Assembly: GCF_024323335.1 (NCBI RefSeq)
Contig: NC_066579.1
Span: 237,201,475-237,265,474 of the forward strand
Direction: 5' to 3'
From: Lathyrus oleraceus
Taxonomy: Eukaryota > Streptophyta > Magnoliopsida > Fabales > Fabaceae
DNA: 64,000 nucleotides
Positions 23,091 to 35,400 of the stretch are shown piece after piece. The notes below the pieces were generated by a model. It had not been told where the DNA came from. It saw only the letters and a list, made by a program, of their open reading frames with translations, and made no database searches. The translations under genes and the position numbers were made by a program. Position 1 is the stretch's first letter. Each line of letters opens with the position of its first letter.

Positions 23091-23875
23091 GGAGCCCTTT
23101 TCACACTTGTTGTACGAAATGTTATTTGTTTATGAAATATTTATTGTGCAAACATGGATTGAAGGGATGAGAAAAGAATATACAATTTTTATTATTTTTG
23201 TGTTTGGATGGATAACCATTGCCTACGTACCTTTACAGGATCAAAACCTCGTAGTTCGGCTAAAAGATTTCCAAAAATATGAGTGGATTCATTTTAAAAC
23301 AAAAGCCCTTAAGGTCTTTCATTATCCACGGGAGAAAACTCAACCTTATACAAACAACAAGTCCACCATGTGAGAAAAGCTTCAACTTGCTAGTGAGGGG
23401 TTAACCCTATAATAAGCAAGGAAGTCTTACAATTCAATCACTAAGGACAGAAGGTGAGATTAACATCAACCACTAAGATAAATCAAACCTATGGCTAATG
23501 TATGAAAACTTATCAAGAATGGACAAAGCCACAAAACAATTGAATGAGTGAAATTAATCAATTAGGATTTATTCACAAAAGTGGTCAAAGTATGATTAGA
23601 ATTCAATTCAAAAGAAGTATTATGAAATGGAGTTTGAAAAAAATCAAAGGCCTAAAGCCTAGGTTTCTAATTTGAGAAGAAATGAAAATGTTTGCACAAT
23701 ATTTTTCAGGTTTTTTGGATTATCATGCAAAGATGGAGGTTTAAAGAAACAAAAGGTGGAAGGTTAGGGAGTGTAAAACTTCTTAGATGTTCACCTCTTG
23801 AGATCATATGTAGATGATACAAGCGATTCCTTTGGAATAGGCAACAATGCAAATAAGCAAATGAGCAAAGCAAAG

Positions 23876-24165
23876 GGATACCGGATGTCAATCAATGGAC
23901 TTACACCAATCTCACAAACAAACATGGATACCGGATACCAATCAATGGATTTACACCAATCTCCTAAAACAAAACAATGATACCAGATGCCAATCAATGG
24001 ACTTACACTAATCTCACAAAACAAAATGGATACCGGATACCAATCAATGGATTTACACCAATCTCCTAAAACAAACACAAACATGGATACCAGATGCCAA
24101 TCAATGGACTTATACTAGTCTTCCACCATATCATAGGAACAACTGCCAAGTAATGGACTTATGCT
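23876..24165 (-). repeat. ~50-bp tandem repeats inside LTR-C
   Basis: Units beginning GGATACCGGAT and containing CAATCAATGGACTTACACC recur at 23876, 23926, 23978, 24028 and 24085, with a decayed unit near 24139. Periods are 50-57 bp. Alternate units differ in a consistent way (GATGTC/GATACC, ACAAAC/CTAAAAC), which hints at amplification of a two-unit block. Confidence 0.85.
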
Positions 24166-26710
24166 TGTCTCCTCCATGGATAAAGCAAAATGCTATAAAG
24201 CAAAGTTTATGAAATGATATACAAATGATAATGATAAATGCACAAAGACACACTCAAGCACATATGCACAGATGAATCAAGTAAGCAGACAATCGAGACA
24301 GTTAGCACACACTATATACAATCAATTAGGCTCAAGCAAGGTTAGGCTTTACAGCCAACTGGAATGGGGTAATTTTGTGCTCTTAACCCTAACATTGAGA
24401 GTTAGGGTGAAGCAGATGAAATGGAGATGAGGGGTGTGCCTCATAGCTCTTATCCCTGGCCTAGGAGAGCTTTAAACAATAGAAGATGTGGGAGTTCAGA
24501 AAGTTGGAACTCTTCTCCACAAATGATTTGACTCTATAAGATCTTGGGTTAATATCCACAATGCATCAACACATTGTGTGAGAAAAGTGGATGACACACT
24601 GAGTAGTAGGAGATGGATTACACATCTCTTTTATCTGCCAATTGCCTCATATGAGGACTTTTCCTGCTTGGCACAAAGAGTAAACAATCACAAGCATTGC
24701 CTCTTAAGGAGGACTTCAGACAGCTGCATGCCCACATAACAGGACAGGTCTTCCAGACTACATGAAGAAGAGAGGTTATACCTAAGTGGTTAAGCAACCA
24801 AGCAAAAGCAAGTTCAAAGTGAACTTAAAGCAACTTATGTACCTGTGGAACATCAAACAAATCAGTACAAAGTTCAGACAATCAAACAACAGTCAATAAG
24901 CAACAATCAATCCCAATGTACACAATGTGTAAGCCAAAGGTCAAACTCAAATGAGTCAACATCAACCTACAAAACACACAAAGATTAGTAATCAAAGGCA
25001 AACATCAATGCTCAAATGATGGAGCATCATTAACCATGTAACTTGGATGTTCAACCTGAAATCAAAGCTCAAATGTGAGAGGCAAACCACTAGGTCAAAG
25101 CCTAGGGTCAAAGATGGAGAAAAAATTCAAAACAGAAGCTGAAAATTAACATGAATCAACTTCAAACACATCTTGAAACAATCCAAAAGGTCTCACATCA
25201 ATATCATTAACCAAAAGCATTTCATGATCAATTGAAGTTCAAAGCAATTTTAAAGCTCAAATATGATCAACCAGAATGAAAAATCTCAATTAAATCAGAA
25301 ATGATTCAAATAATTCCAACAAAATTCATGAGTAATCACAACATTCATAATATGCATCACACAAAAAATCAGGACAATTGGAGATCATTTGGCAAGGCAA
25401 ACACATCACATAAGTTGAACATCAAAAGGTGTGACACAAATTGTCACACCAACTTCACATGATCATAAAACAGAAATGATAATTGGTAAAAATACCAAAT
25501 CAACACCAAAATTTCAAGCAAAGTGTCTAGTTTCATCATGCAAATTTTCAGAATCATTGGATCAAAGACCAGCATCTCACAAATGGATAAGCAAGGCAAG
25601 GTACAAAATGGACACATATTCAAATTCCCTAGCACCAAATGAAATCCAGCCAAGCACAATTTATGGAAAAATGATCAAAAAATAATAGACAGAATAAGGA
25701 ATGCAATGCAAAAAACTTCATAATTTTTGGATCAATTTTCAATTAGATATGAATTTTGCAAGTTGAGAAAAAAATGAAAAAAACATATGTGAAGCATGGA
25801 TATGAAATAGGAGGGAAAGGAGAAAACACAAGGCAATTTGAAATAATACATCTGCCAGGAATCGAACCACAGCCAAATTTGAAAATGCGCGCTAGCTTAA
25901 AACGACAGCGTATTGTCATCAAACCCTAAAACACGTGCATGCATGGCAATTGGAATCCGCAGGTAAACATGATGAACTCGCAACAAAATCCGCAACAAAG
26001 CCTATGCGTTTCACAACAAAATTTGCAGGTAATCTGGAAAATGGATGAACACGATGAAGATCATGAAGATCTTCATCTGGAAATTTCCAGAAAATCTCAA
26101 ATTGTCCAGAAATTAAAAAATGAGCATGGCATCGTGTAGATCTTTCATCATACATCAATAATCAACAAACATTTCATCAAAAAACCATCACACATGCATG
26201 AATCGAAGAGGAGAAGATTCAACATCAAAACTTTAAACAAGCAGATCTCACTCAAAACAGCATGGATTTTCATGATTCGAAGCTCAAATTACTCAGCATC
26301 AAGAGATCTATAACAACATCACAACAATTTTAAGAATTAAGAAGGTTGATTCATAACCTCTTGAAGAGCAGATCTGGAATCCTCAAGCTATAGGCCTTGG
26401 CAATGCTTCAATACTCCTCCAGGATGCTTGTACAAGTGATTGGAAGAGAAAAGAGAGCTTAATTGTGCACGATCTCAACAAATTTTGGATTCACCATTGA
26501 TGCTTCCATCTTCAATAATGCTTCAATGCAGCTCTGTTTCCACTGGTTCCACGTGCAAATCTTCTCATGAACTCTTCAGGAACAAGAATCAAGCAATGGC
26601 AATGGCTTGAATGTGAAGAAATTGCAAGAAAATTTGAGAGAAAATTTTTGGAGTTTGAGATCTAGATCTGAAATTTCTGTTGTTAATCTGAAAAACAGTT
26701 ATGGTTTAGG

Positions 26711-26718
26711 CTTATATA
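26711..26718 (-). promoter_or_regulatory. candidate TATA box of LTR-C
   Basis: TATATAAG on the minus strand, about 1.1 kb from the start of LTR-C. If active it would drive transcription antisense to the Ogre-B pol. Position and sequence only. Confidence 0.5.
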
Positions 26719-27848
26719 GACAATGTTAATCACCTTTCTAATCATGCTTAGGCCAATGCAAAGTGGAATTAACAAAAAAGAGGTGTAAGTGCAAATTGGG
26801 ATTTTCACCCTATGCATGAAATGCATGGTGAACAGTTCACGAAATTGCCTTCAAATTCACTTAAAATTCTGTTTTGGAGCTAAAGGCAATGGTTAAATGC
26901 TTAAACAATGCACCAATTTTAAACTTCATAATTTCCCTCCAAAAATCAAGTGAATTGGCAAATGCTCATGTGATGATAATTGGTGTGATGCAATGCATGA
27001 TTTGGAAACTATAGGTCAAAATAAGAACAATGCAAAAAGAGCCATCCAATTTGGAGTTTTGGTTGAGAAGTTATGCCCATTTGAATCTTCAAGTACACCT
27101 TTCTATGTTTTGATCATATCTCCTTAACCATACATGAGAAATTGATGATCTTGGACTTTTTAGAAATGGGAGAGAAAGATCTACAACTTTCATGTTCAAC
27201 AAAATTTCATTTGAAGCTTTCTTGATGATGTAATTTGAAGTTGAAGTTAGGCTAAAACCTTTCCATTTTTGGCAAGTTTGAATTATAGGTCACTTTCTAT
27301 TTTCGGAAAGTCTTGACCTGACTTTATTTTCTTCAATGTTGATGTTTTAAATGTCAAATGAGACTTGTTTGAACATGAATGAAGTATTTCTAATCACTTC
27401 CCACCTCCAAATCCATAGTTGACTTGGCAGTTGACTTTCTAGGCCTTTAGATGACTTGGCAATGTTCTGATGAAATTCAAGCCTCTACCACTTAGGATTT
27501 TGCTTCAAAATGGCATCATAGTTCATATGAACTCTTGATAATGATTGTGGGTCCAAATTCTCAAGAATGGCCACCATCTATTGCTCAATGACTGCCTTTG
27601 ACTGCTTTGACTGTTGATTGCTTCATCTGCAAGACAAGGGTTAGATGACATATTTTTGTACTTTTGGTTAGTGGTAAAAAGGAAAGCAATGATATACAAA
27701 TGCAAAACATGCTTGGTGATCAAGAACCACTCTCAAAAAGATAACCAACCCACAGGGAAGCAAGCAAGGTGCACAATGATCCTTGAGGCAATGAAATGAT
27801 ATGATATGATGCCATGAGGGATCTTAGGGACAAAATTGGGGTCTTACA

Positions 27849-27853
27849 GTATG
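27849..27853. repeat. target site duplication GTATG, right copy (LTR-C)
   Basis: Exact repeat of 22855-22859. Directly after it the integrase reading frame resumes. Confidence 0.93.
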
Positions 27854-28596
27854 CAAATGTAATCAAGCAAGTTATTGTAAGGTTTATCAAGAATCAAACC
27901 ATATGACGTTATGGTGTGCCAAGAAAGATCATTATTGATAATGGATCAAACTTGAATAACAATATGGTGGAAGCTCTTTGCAAAGACTTTAAGATTGCAC
28001 ATCATAATTCTTCTCCCTACAGACCTAAGATGAATGGGGCCATTGAAGCTGCAAATAAGAACATTAAGAATATTATTCAGAAGATGGTTGTCACGTATAA
28101 GGATTGGCATGAGATGCTCCCATTTTCTTTGCATGTGTATCATACATCCGTCTTCACTTCAACAGGGGAAACCCCTTTTTCTCTTCTATATGGTATGGAA
28201 GCAGTGCTCCCCGTAGAGGTTGAGATTCCTTCATTGTGTGTGCTCATGGAAGCCAAGTTAACTGAGGCTGAATGGTGTCAGCCCAGGTTTGATCAACTGA
28301 ATTTGATTGAAGGGAAGAGATTGACTGCCATGTGTCATGGTCAGTTATATTAGCAGAGAATGAAGAAAGCTTTTGATAAGAAGGTCAGACCTCGGGCATT
28401 CAGAGAAGGTGACCTTGTGCTGGAGAAGATCCTGTCGTTCAAACCAGATTCTAGGGGAAAATGGACTCCTAATTATGAAGGCCCATATGTTGTTAAGAGA
28501 GACTTTTCAGGCGGTGCTTTGATTCTTACAACTATGGATGGTGAAGAGTTCACTCGTCCTGTGAACGCAAATGTAGTCAAGAAATACTTCACCTAA

Positions 28597-30555
28597 AAAA
28601 AGAGATAAGAACAACTCGCTAAGTTGAAAACCCGAAAGGGCGGCTTAGGCAAAAAAAAACATCTCGGTGGATTGAAAACCCGAAAGGGTGATTCAGGCAA
28701 AAATTGGAGACATAAAAATAGAAAGAATTTCCCAATAAGTTGAGTACCCCACCTTGGGGAAAGTTATGCAAAATTAGGGATCATGGCAAGTAACTGCAGT
28801 CTGTTGATCGACTAGTATCGGAAAGACCTTAGTTGAGCACAAAGGTTGACGTCGATTCATCATCCCAGTAGCGGTCAAGAGCATAATGGATACCAAGAGT
28901 TGGTAGAAGGATTAAGGATCATTTGTATTAAATGTAACCCTTTTCCATGTAAATTACCATTTTCAACTTTGTAAAAATCTATGGAGTCTTGTCATTTACA
29001 GACTACCATCCCATTAAATAAAGTTGAGCTTTTGTCCAATTGTTTCTACTCTTATTTACTTCAGCCAATAGTTTAAATTTTATTATGATCATTTTGGAAA
29101 TTTAAATTTTTTTAATCAAAATCATTTTTTCCTTAAAACATATAAAAACAAGAATTTTTTAAAGCAATTAAAAGGAAGTATCAACAGCACTTCAAAGGGC
29201 AGCAAGTCCTTAAGTGCTAAGCATCAGAGGTTCCCCAAGCAGTTAACCCTTCGGGTATCCCTAGTTGTTTTTGTTGATCTGGTTCCCCTATGGAGTGTTT
29301 GTTCCTTAGCGTTGTTCCGATTCTTTTCCCCATTTGAGTTGGTTGATTCAGTACCTTGCGACGTGTTTTTTCCAGCCAGAGTTTTTGTGTTCCCCAATGG
29401 AGTTTGTGTTTCCTCAGTAGGGTTGATCTTCAGCAGAGTAAGATGTTTTCCCCAGTAGATTGCGTTGGTTCCCCCCACCAGTCGCCATCCGACTCGCTCC
29501 CAGTCAGAGTTTCCTCCTAGTTTCTGAGCAGCTATTTGTGTTTATCTTCTGTATGGTTGTCTCCCATTCGATATGGCGTTGACTTAAAATTCCCTGCAGA
29601 CTCGATAAAATTTCCTCTGCTCAGCAGATCTCCTCTTCCCTGGCTAGATTTGAGCCTTTGGGTTGTTGATCTCTCTGTTCTCCAGCAGTTGTCTCCCTCT
29701 TTTTGCGGACTGACCGAGGATTGTACTGATGATTCAACTTCTTTGCGACACCTTTGTATCCTTTGTGATTGTTTTGTCAGCATAATCATCATATATATAC
29801 ATATACATATACATTCATATAATTTCATAATCATATCTGATTAACTTGTTGATTTGAGATTCTCATTCACTGTTATGGCGGTACTTGTAAATCCTATTTT
29901 CTGCAGTTTTCCCCAGCAAGGCTATTCTTACCCAGTAACCGATAATGAATACTCCCTCCTGGAAATTCTCAGTGGTTCATCCTTGATATGTTTATCTTAA
30001 CTGATGACGAGTGTCCTCTCTGTTAGATCTTTATTATCTCCCCACCCAGTAACAGGTAGTAGATAATAGATTTTTGCTCCTCCTGTGTTGAAGTTTATTT
30101 CTTCCCCAGTCGAGTTGAGTGTGCATTTCCTTAGTGAAATCGTTTTTCCTGCGTGATTGAAGTACTTCGGTTTTATCCCGACTTACTTGTATCCCCTGTA
30201 GATGTTGTTGTTCCCCGACTGAGTCTTTTCCATGTTTGTATGGAATTCCTCGAGTCCCCTAGCAGTTTTAAGTCGTAGCCTGGGCTACGCATAACTCCTT
30301 TATCCCCCAGAGTCTTTGTCTCCCCAATGATTTTTCCTTACGGAATGCATTATACTCCCGTGGACTTTCGGTCTCTCTGATTTCTTTTCCTTTTTGGCAA
30401 TATTTCCCCATAAAGAATTTACTTTTACATTCATATCATATGCATCATAAGGTCTCTTAGGGACCAAAATTTGGTTCTATATGTTGTTATTTAAGCCCAT
30501 TCTACTAAGTCGACATGAAGATTTTAACCTTTGCCTCCTCAGTTAGAATGTCCTT
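28597..30555 (+). other. Ogre-B 3' UTR
   Basis: Nearly 2 kb of noncoding sequence between the pol stop and the polypurine tract. The first 100 bases carry two CCCGAAAGGG mini-hairpins. From about 29220 to 30420 the strand is rich in T and C, with a dozen or so TTCCCCAG-like phrases, and a TATATACATATACATAT stretch lies near 29790-29815. It has no similarity to the 170-bp array in the Ogre-A 3' UTR. ORFs such as 29536-29844 and its antisense partner show no recognisable protein. Confidence 0.75.
28631..28688 (+). other. two CCCGAAAGGG mini-hairpins after the Ogre-B pol stop
   Basis: TTGAAAACCCGAAAGGG occurs at 28624-28640 and again at 28672-28688, 48 bp apart. Each can form a 3-bp C/G stem with a GAAA tetraloop of the GNRA class. 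Matching motifs on the minus strand follow the Ogre-A pol (56515-56692). Confidence 0.75.
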
Positions 30556-30568
30556 AAATAGGGGCAGC
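30556..30568 (+). other. polypurine tract of Ogre-B
   Basis: AAATAGGGGCAGC immediately precedes the TG of the 3' LTR. It is a short purine-rich tract suited to priming plus-strand DNA synthesis. Confidence 0.7.
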
Positions 30569-33500
30569 TGTAAGACCCCAAATTTGACCCTAAGATCCCT
30601 CATGCAATTTCATCATAAGCATTAGCATTGGGATCATACCTTGGCATCCTCCTTACCCCTCTTTCATTGGGTTTATTTTGGGAGAGATCACCAAGCATTA
30701 TGTGATTGTATCATACTTGTATCTTATCATTTTACTAACCAAAATACCAAATATATATCTTTGTATTTGCCTAACTCTTTTGTAGGTAGGGCATGATCAC
30801 CATTGATCTATCAAGTTCATATCCAGGGTTTGAGACCCTCATGACAAAGAGCACAACCATGAAATACTCCAATAATGGTTATGAGCATCATATATGAGTT
30901 CCATTGATTCCTACTTGTTATATTAATCAAGTTTTCTTTAAGAGTTTGGAGGTGATTTGCCTTGGAAACCCTAGTTTGACTGGGTATCTTAAGTAACTTC
31001 TCCAATAAGATATCTCACCAATTGGTCAATTTTCTCAAGGTGCACTTAAAAATTCATCATCTTATGCATATATGATCTACCATGAACCAAGAAGGTCAAT
31101 AGAATTAAAAGTTAGCAAGTTGGTTGATGGTGGTTGGCCAGATGAATTCATCTGATCAAAACTGGGTCTCCCAAGACCCTATCTCCTACAATTTTCACCA
31201 TATGAAAATGATTCCAAGAGAAAAGTTACTCTAAATGACATTACAAACAACTTTCATGTTGATACCTAGACCTAGTTTTGCTTGGAAAATCATTTTCTAT
31301 GTTGAAAGATTATAGGTCATTTTGTCTGAACCCTAATTTGAAAGTCAACTTCCCAAGGCCATCACTTACTCAATATTTATGAGATGCAAGCTTTCCAAGT
31401 TGCACAATAAAATTCAAGATGTTTAATTCAACTTTGATGTTGGAGTGAAAGCAAATTCAACTTTTATGAGCATGTGATATGAGGATACATTATAGGTCAT
31501 TTTTTACCTATACCATTGAACAAGTGATTTTTCTAAACTTCAAAAATGCATAACGATATCATTATAAATCCAAATGACATGAAATTTGTGACCAATTTTA
31601 AGGACTTTGAAATAGCTACAACTTTGATGAAGACATTTTTCTCATTTGAAGCTCACTAAAAAGTTACGCAAGATGGAATATTGAGATATATGGCTTGACA
31701 CTTAGAAATTTTTTTAACATGTTGAAATTTCCAATTTTCCACCTCAAAATTCTCCATGTTCCAAACTCCAAATGAAAAAGTGTTCAACATAAAACTTGTT
31801 CCCCTTGATCCAATCTTTCCAAAGAACCCAAGGTCATGAATTTTGGACAAAGATTGCTAGGTCCGCGCATGGCTTTAACATGGTTGCGTCAATGGAAAGA
31901 ATCAATTGTACAAACTTCAGTTCACAATGACTTGCCATTCAAGCTTCTTTCAGACTTCAATTTGAATCATTTTTGGACCTTAATGCATTGCATCATGGGC
32001 CTGTACATGCCAATGCACTCGCGTTATCCACATTACCAATTTTGGACAGATTTTGAAGTGTGCAAATATCATTCCCTTTGGCTATAAATAGAAGGCTTAT
32101 GAGCTCATTTGTGTCACACTTTGCGCGCCAGCTTTACCCCCATTGAAACCCTCTCATTCTAAAGGAAAACCTGAGAAATTTCAATTTGAAATTTGAGTTT
32201 GAATCTCAACTGTTGGAGATTCAAGAACTCTAGGATCCAAAGACTTGCAACTTCTCCAATCACTTCCTATTAGCTTCTCAAGTGTGATCAGATCGTGTTT
32301 GAAGCAAGAAACATCAAGAACTGCATAACATTAAAGGTAATTTTCAGAAAACTTCATCTCTTTGATTCTCACTCAATTCTACTCAATTCTCTTGGATCTT
32401 TCTAAATATGTGGAGTTAGTTAAAATTGAGGTCAGATTCGTGCTCTACGCCATTTTTTCTTTTAGATCATATCCTCGTTTTTTATTTTGGTGATGGTTGA
32501 GGGTGGACCAGTCCAGTGAGGTCCACCGGAGAAGAAGACCGAAGCTATAGCTCCGGCCGTGTGTTGGCACGTCTCAAACCATAGGATCCTCCAAAATGTT
32601 TTAATCTCGTGCGTTGGTTTTAAATACCATTCTTGCAGCGCATTGACTAGTGTACATTGTGGAACGCGCGCTGAGGACCACTTGATATGCCACCTCAAAT
32701 AACGAGGGAGATCAAGTGGTCCACATTTTTTGCTATTTTTAGATTTTCATTTTAATCCTTTTATTTTCATTAACTCATATTAATTTTAATATTGATCTAA
32801 AAAATATGAGAGTTTCACCAAAAAATTTCAAATAATTTCCTCTTTTATATTTTGAATTAAAATTATTTTTTTGGATCATTACTAATATTTTTCATGATTT
32901 AATTGATTTTTTGCTTGTTTTTAATTGTTTAAAAATACTTTTAAGTCTTTAAAAATTCTGAAATTTTTTCTCCAAGGTCCTTTGACCTTGTTTGACCTAT
33001 GATAAATCTCATGGCCATTTATTTGGTGTTTTGATGAGGTTTTAGGAATTTGAAAAACCATATTTAATTAAAATGTATTATTTTAGTCTTTTTAATTTGA
33101 ATAAATGTCAGTTAATTGTGTTGACCAATTGTGATGATTTGTTTGAGTTTAACTCTTGTTGTTGGGCCTTGGTCAAGGTTGATTTGACTTTGTCAAGTTA
33201 ATATCATTGGATTTAGGGGATTGATAGAATGTACATTCCATTTCCAAAAATGAATGGATGATATTAAATTGGTAAAAGTCCTTCTTTTACCAATTTGAGT
33301 TTTGATTCGTTCCCCTCCCTCTTCATCTCATTCCCATTCTTTATGCATTCATCTCTTTGGCCTATGATATCTCAAAATCCTAAGGCTAGTTGATTGAAAA
33401 ATTAACATAAGTATGGATGAGATTAGGCCACCTCTTTTGCATATTCTTTTTGTGTGTGGTATGTTTCATGAGCATAGTCCATTATACTATGTCTCTAACA

Positions 33501-35166
33501 TGCATTAACACCAAAATTCTATTGCCCGACCTGAAATAGTTATGACTTCTACATAAGTCCAATTACGATTGCTTAACATAGCGCTAAATTTGTGACACAA
33601 AAGGCATAGCATTCTAGTTAGTGAGATTGTAAGTCTCCCCTCTTTCATGGTATTGTGTGGAAACTTGACCTTTTTTCCTTCCTTTGGAAGATGTCTTGGC
33701 TCAAGGATCCATGCTTGTGATAAGTGGGTTGAGTGTTCTCCAAAGAATGACTTAAAAATGAAAATCAAAAGCAAAATAATACTAACTTCTAACTCATTAA
33801 CAACTAACTTTTAATTTCAAGCCATTTACTTTAATGTCATTTAATTTTAGTCTTTATTCATTTGCCATTATTCATACCATTCTAATTGTTTTTGTTAATG
33901 CAATTTTCACTTTGTCCAATTGGACCATATTGTGTGATATATTCCATTTTGTGTATAATTTGTTTGTTTGTGTGGTCTTTGACCATTAATGTACATAATA
34001 ACAACAAAAATCCTAAAAAACTTTTGTGTGGACTGTTGACTTGATCTTGGACAAATGCACTTAGAACTTAGGCAACATTCCTATGCTAAAGGACTTGGCC
34101 AATGCCAACTTTTGTGAAACCAAGTGATTGCAATTTGAAACTTCATCTGATACATCATTCAAGATCCCTTTGAGTTTATCTGCAACATGATCATTGTGAA
34201 GCTGTTATTTTGAACCCGTGACTTGTGGAATTCATCTATTACATGGGCTAATTTGAAGAAGATCATGGAGTGGCTAAGCTTGGATGTGGCTATCTTTATT
34301 TGATGCCTTGCTTTTCAAGATTGATATAATTGTGCATTTGTGTGTTGTTTGATTCTAAATGTCCAAGGGAATCTGGGTTTCTATTGACATTCTTGTCTAT
34401 TGGATTGCTATCCATTGGTCAGATCTTTTCAACCCTTAACTTTTAATTTTGTACATAGGATTAGTCTCGTCATCTTTTCCCCATTTCTTAAATTTCGAAA
34501 TCTCTCCCTCCTTTTAAAATTTTCTTTGTTTGAACTTATTTTGTTCTAAACTTTGACCACTTTGCAAAAAGATAGAAACTTTGGCCTTATGCCATTGCAT
34601 TTTCAAACTTCTTTTCTTAAACCAAATTTGTAAATAAACTTAACTATACTTGACTTAAACTTTCAAAAAAGGCCAAGAAGAACTAACTCATTCAAACCAT
34701 TTTTAGGACTTTGTGCCTTTCAAACTTAATTTTTGTTAAAAGCAATGCATCCACTTTGAAATTTGTATCACGAACTACGAGGTTTCGATCCCTCATTTTT
34801 ATGTTGGTACGTAGGCACAAGTCCGAAGGTCTTGTCAAACACAAAAATATAATTAATGAATTATTTTTTCATCCCCCCATTCTATTTGTTTGTAAACATC
34901 ATTTTGTACCAAATACATATGCACAGAAAAAGGGCTCCCTAGGAGTACCTAGGACACCTTGGGTGCTAGCACCTTCCCTCTGTGTAACCAACTCCCTTAC
35001 CTGTAATCTCTGACATTTTATTAGTTTTGATTTGAAAACTTCTTACTTTTAGGTTTTGTTCGTACTTTTCCCTTTTCCCTTGGAAATAATAAAAGCGCGG
35101 TGGTGACTCTGGTTTTATTGATGTCTAGCTCATCCATAGCTTGATGATCATGAATTTACCGCTACA
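30569..35166 (+). repeat. 3' LTR of Ogre-B
   Basis: Begins TGTAAGACCCC and ends TTACCGCTACA, with both termini intact. It matches the 5' LTR except for base changes, a 105-bp deletion at about 32395-32400 (between two ATCTTT copies in the 5' LTR) and about 60 bp at about 33595-33655 that the 5' LTR lacks. The TATA box is at 32083 and the paired stem-loops at 34939-34973. It is followed by the target duplication AAACT. Confidence 0.94.
32083..32090 (+). promoter_or_regulatory. TATA box in the Ogre-B 3' LTR
   Basis: TATAAATA, the counterpart of 10825-10832. From this LTR it could drive readout into the flanking Ogre-A sequence. Confidence 0.6.
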
Positions 35167-35171
35167 AAACT
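35167..35171. repeat. target site duplication AAACT, right copy (Ogre-B)
   Basis: Exact repeat of 9308-9312, ending the Ogre-B insertion. Confidence 0.92.
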
Positions 35172-35400
35172 GTCTACCAAAGTTATCAACCAAGGGATTA
35201 GGATTTGATTGCCTTGATCCAGTAAGGACTCCCAGATTGGGGTTTTGTTACCTTATTGAACATAAGTTAAGGCAATACCAACAAAACCATAATTTCCTCC
35301 TTCGGTAAGATCCCCATATTTTTAAGTCTGTGCATCATGCTTTAAGGTTATAAACAACAATGAAAGTTTCAAACAACCCTGACAAAATTGGGGTATGACA
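35172..35400 (-). repeat. Ogre-A 3' LTR, U3 start
   Basis: On the minus strand the LTR begins TGTCATACCCCAATTTTGTC at 35400, a typical Ogre LTR start. It continues beyond Ogre-B at 9312. The boundary is supported by the adjacent purine tract and by the start of the 3' UTR array beyond it. Confidence 0.78.

Larger units (their letters stand above)
22860..27848 (-). mobile_element. LTR-C: solo Ogre-type LTR nested in the integrase region
   Basis: On the minus strand it starts TGTAAGACCCCAATTTTG and ends CACCGCTACA. It is 4,989 bp long with intact TG/CA ends, a perfect 5-bp duplication and no internal coding region. It is therefore a solo LTR left by recombination between the two LTRs of a full element. 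It shares terminal motifs and the R-U5 block with the Ogre-B LTR but is otherwise different, so it belongs to another subfamily. Contents: paired stem-loops near 23055-23090, a short tandem array at 23876-24165 and a TATA candidate at 26711. Small ORFs inside are not supported as genes. Confidence 0.93.
20170..28596 (+). pseudogene. Ogre-B pol (RT, RNase H, second RNase H, integrase), split by LTR-C
   Basis: After the splice acceptor comes an acidic linker, then RT (about 20480-21010, catalytic motif YVDDM), RNase H (about 21380-21770), a second RNase H-like domain (about 21930-22240, typical of Tat) and integrase. The integrase has its HHCC zinc region (HAMAKKM ... CHKCQ), D in WGIDMIG, then, after LTR-C, D in IIDNGSN and E in GAIEAANKN, and a C-terminus ending at 28596. 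Everything is in one frame, and the frame resumes exactly when LTR-C and one GTATG copy are ignored. Five nonsense codons (20870, 21332, 21893, about 27904 and 28351) disable it. A 36-bp in-frame duplication sits between the RNase H domains. No chromodomain is seen. Confidence 0.92.
9313..35166 (+). mobile_element. Ogre-B: nearly complete Ogre element with a nested solo LTR
   Basis: A 25.9-kb plus-strand element, about 20.9 kb without the nested LTR-C. In order: 5' LTR, arginine-type primer site, leader, ORF1, gag-pro, intron, pol, long 3' UTR, polypurine tract, 3' LTR. Perfect 5-bp duplications flank it, so it is one insertion event into the Ogre-A LTR. The giant size, extra ORF1 upstream of gag and intron before RT are the published hallmarks of legume Ogre elements. 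All reading frames carry stops, so it is defective, although pol has no frameshift. Confidence 0.92.

Noticed and set aside
23876..24165. Regular short repeats that could suggest a CRISPR array
   Set aside because: Eukaryotic LTR sequence. The units are contiguous tandem copies with no distinct spacers.
9313..35166. Idea that the Ogre-B and Ogre-A coding regions belong to one element
   Set aside because: They lie on opposite strands, have unrelated 3' UTRs, and Ogre-B is bounded by its own perfect AAACT duplications.
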